From: Flavipsychrobacter sp.
GTDB lineage: Bacteria > Bacteroidota > Bacteroidia > Chitinophagales > Chitinophagaceae
Length of the DNA: 23,173 nt
Assembly (NCBI GenBank): GCA_021156265.1
Contig: JAJNBR010000008.1
Span: forward strand, 1-23,173
Direction of reading: 5' to 3'
The position numbers were made by a program, and so were the translations under genes. The notes beneath the pieces are model-generated. The model saw only the letters and a program-made list of their open reading frames with translations, made no database searches and was not told the DNA's origin. Of this stretch, positions 22,491 to 23,173 are shown in pieces. How positions within the stretch are numbered: the stretch's first letter is position 1; the number at the start of each line of letters is the position of its first letter.

Positions 22491-23173
22491 TATGCAGACA
22501 TTTTTTGACCTCTATAACGATCCAGCCGGCTACCAAGATGTGCGTATGCGATCGGGCAGCGGGCTGTACAACTCTTTGCGCAGTTGTAATGCTTCCTGAT
22601 GTCGTTGACAGTATAATCCAGAAGTGGCTTTGCCGGCGAACCCGTTTTAGGCTGACACAAGTGCACCAATCCATTCGGATCTATTTCAAAATGACGGGCA
22701 CCTGCACGGCATTTCCAGTTGATCTGTTCGCCGCGGGATAGTGGTAATTGGAAATTGTCATTTAATGCTCTAGGCAGACGACCTTTCAATCGCCTGATGT
22801 TTTGATATACCTCTTTTGCTTCATCGCTTAAAGGCAGAGCCTGTCCTTGCGAGTCACGCATTAATGAGCACTGGAAGATGAAGCCGTATTTGACAATCGT
22901 TTTAGCGACCGTTTCCATTTCATGTGGATTTGCAGACCCGAGCACACCATTGATACGTACTACGAACTTTGCATGGTCTTTCAGTAATTCCAGTTTGGGT
23001 AACAGGCGTTTTAGGCTTTTTTGCGTTACCTCGTTATCTTCCAGACTATCGCAGCTTATCTGCATACCAAATAGTCCTGCCTCATTTAGTTTTTTGATCA
23101 ATGGCAATTTCAATACATGGCCATTTGAATTGATCATCGGCACCATACCAAGGTTAGAAATGTATGCTACCAA
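22490..23173 (-). CDS. Radical SAM protein with Cys-rich C-terminus (N-terminus off the window)
   Basis: The frame is open to the right edge. The TTG at 23173 is unlikely to be the start, because the CxxxCxxC cluster that binds the catalytic iron-sulfur centre must lie upstream. What remains (227 residues) shows radical SAM barrel features: INSNGHVL, FGMQISCDSLED and FVVRINGVLGS. The tail has Cys155, Cys173, Cys198, Cys202 and Cys206 (C-x17-C-x24-C-x3-C-x3-C), which resembles a SPASM/Twitch-type auxiliary cluster domain; CRAGARHFEIDPNGLVHLC is typical. Such enzymes modify peptides, or lipids and sugars. The one-base overlap with the glycosyltransferase gene suggests that the two act in one pathway. 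The substrate is unknown. Confidence 0.85.
   Translation of the reverse strand: MVAYISNLGMVPMINSNGHVLKLPLIKKLNEAGLFGMQISCDSLEDNEVTQKSLKRLLPKLELLKDHAKFVVRINGVLGSANPHEMETVAKTIVKYGFIFQCSLMRDSQGQALPLSDEAKEVYQNIRRLKGRLPRALNDNFQLPLSRGEQINWKCRAGARHFEIDPNGLVHLCQPKTGSPAKPLLDYTVNDIRKHYNCAKSCTARCPIAYAHLGSRLDRYRGQKMSA

Overview
The window looks like a chromosomal segment from a member of the Bacteroidota, probably Chitinophagaceae or a relative. This rests on several things. There are many small MKK-type lipoproteins. Shine-Dalgarno signals are nearly absent, with AT-rich leaders before ATG starts. One promoter matches the Bacteroidota TTG / TAnnTTTG pattern. The gene families also fit: an outer-surface kinase-like domain, a giant soluble poly-HAMP hybrid kinase, and an HSDL2-like reductase. 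The genus is not determinable from this sequence. No tRNA, rRNA, CRISPR array, insertion sequence or phage module is visible; the layout is dense, ordinary chromosome.

Left part (1-7269). A polytopic membrane protein leading into a transglutaminase-like periplasmic region runs off the left edge on the minus strand. It is divergent from a 3-hydroxyacyl-CoA dehydrogenase with all catalytic residues and a strong terminator. An HPP membrane protein and a secreted kinase-like protein follow on plus. The latter meets a Gln/Lys-rich secreted protein tail to tail, with 4 bases of overlap. Behind that, on minus, lies a tandem run of four tiny lipoproteins (49-78 aa), three of which share an HGG-centred motif. 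Next comes a two-gene minus operon: a secreted papain-like (C70/AvrRpt2-type) cysteine protease followed by a lipoprotein of unknown function.

Middle (7439-13295). Two plus-strand membrane proteins are separated by a 0.4-kb region holding the best promoter in the window and a possible 33-codon ORF. A tightly spaced minus-strand operon then reads, in transcription order, M15-type peptidase, HSDL2-like reductase, ABC ATPase, ABC-2 permease, surE.

Right part (13603-23173). A 2257-residue soluble hybrid histidine kinase is followed 8 bases later by a 437-residue REC-histidine kinase. The first carries twelve 92-residue HAMP-pair repeats, GAF, HisKA, HATPase and three receiver domains. Together they look like one phosphorelay unit, closed by a bidirectional terminator. 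Facing them on minus is a translationally coupled pair: a radical SAM protein, truncated by the right edge, and a family 2 glycosyltransferase.

The most distinctive items are the very regular poly-HAMP array, the unannotated micro-lipoprotein cluster, and the protease/lipoprotein pair. None can be called a new system from sequence alone.
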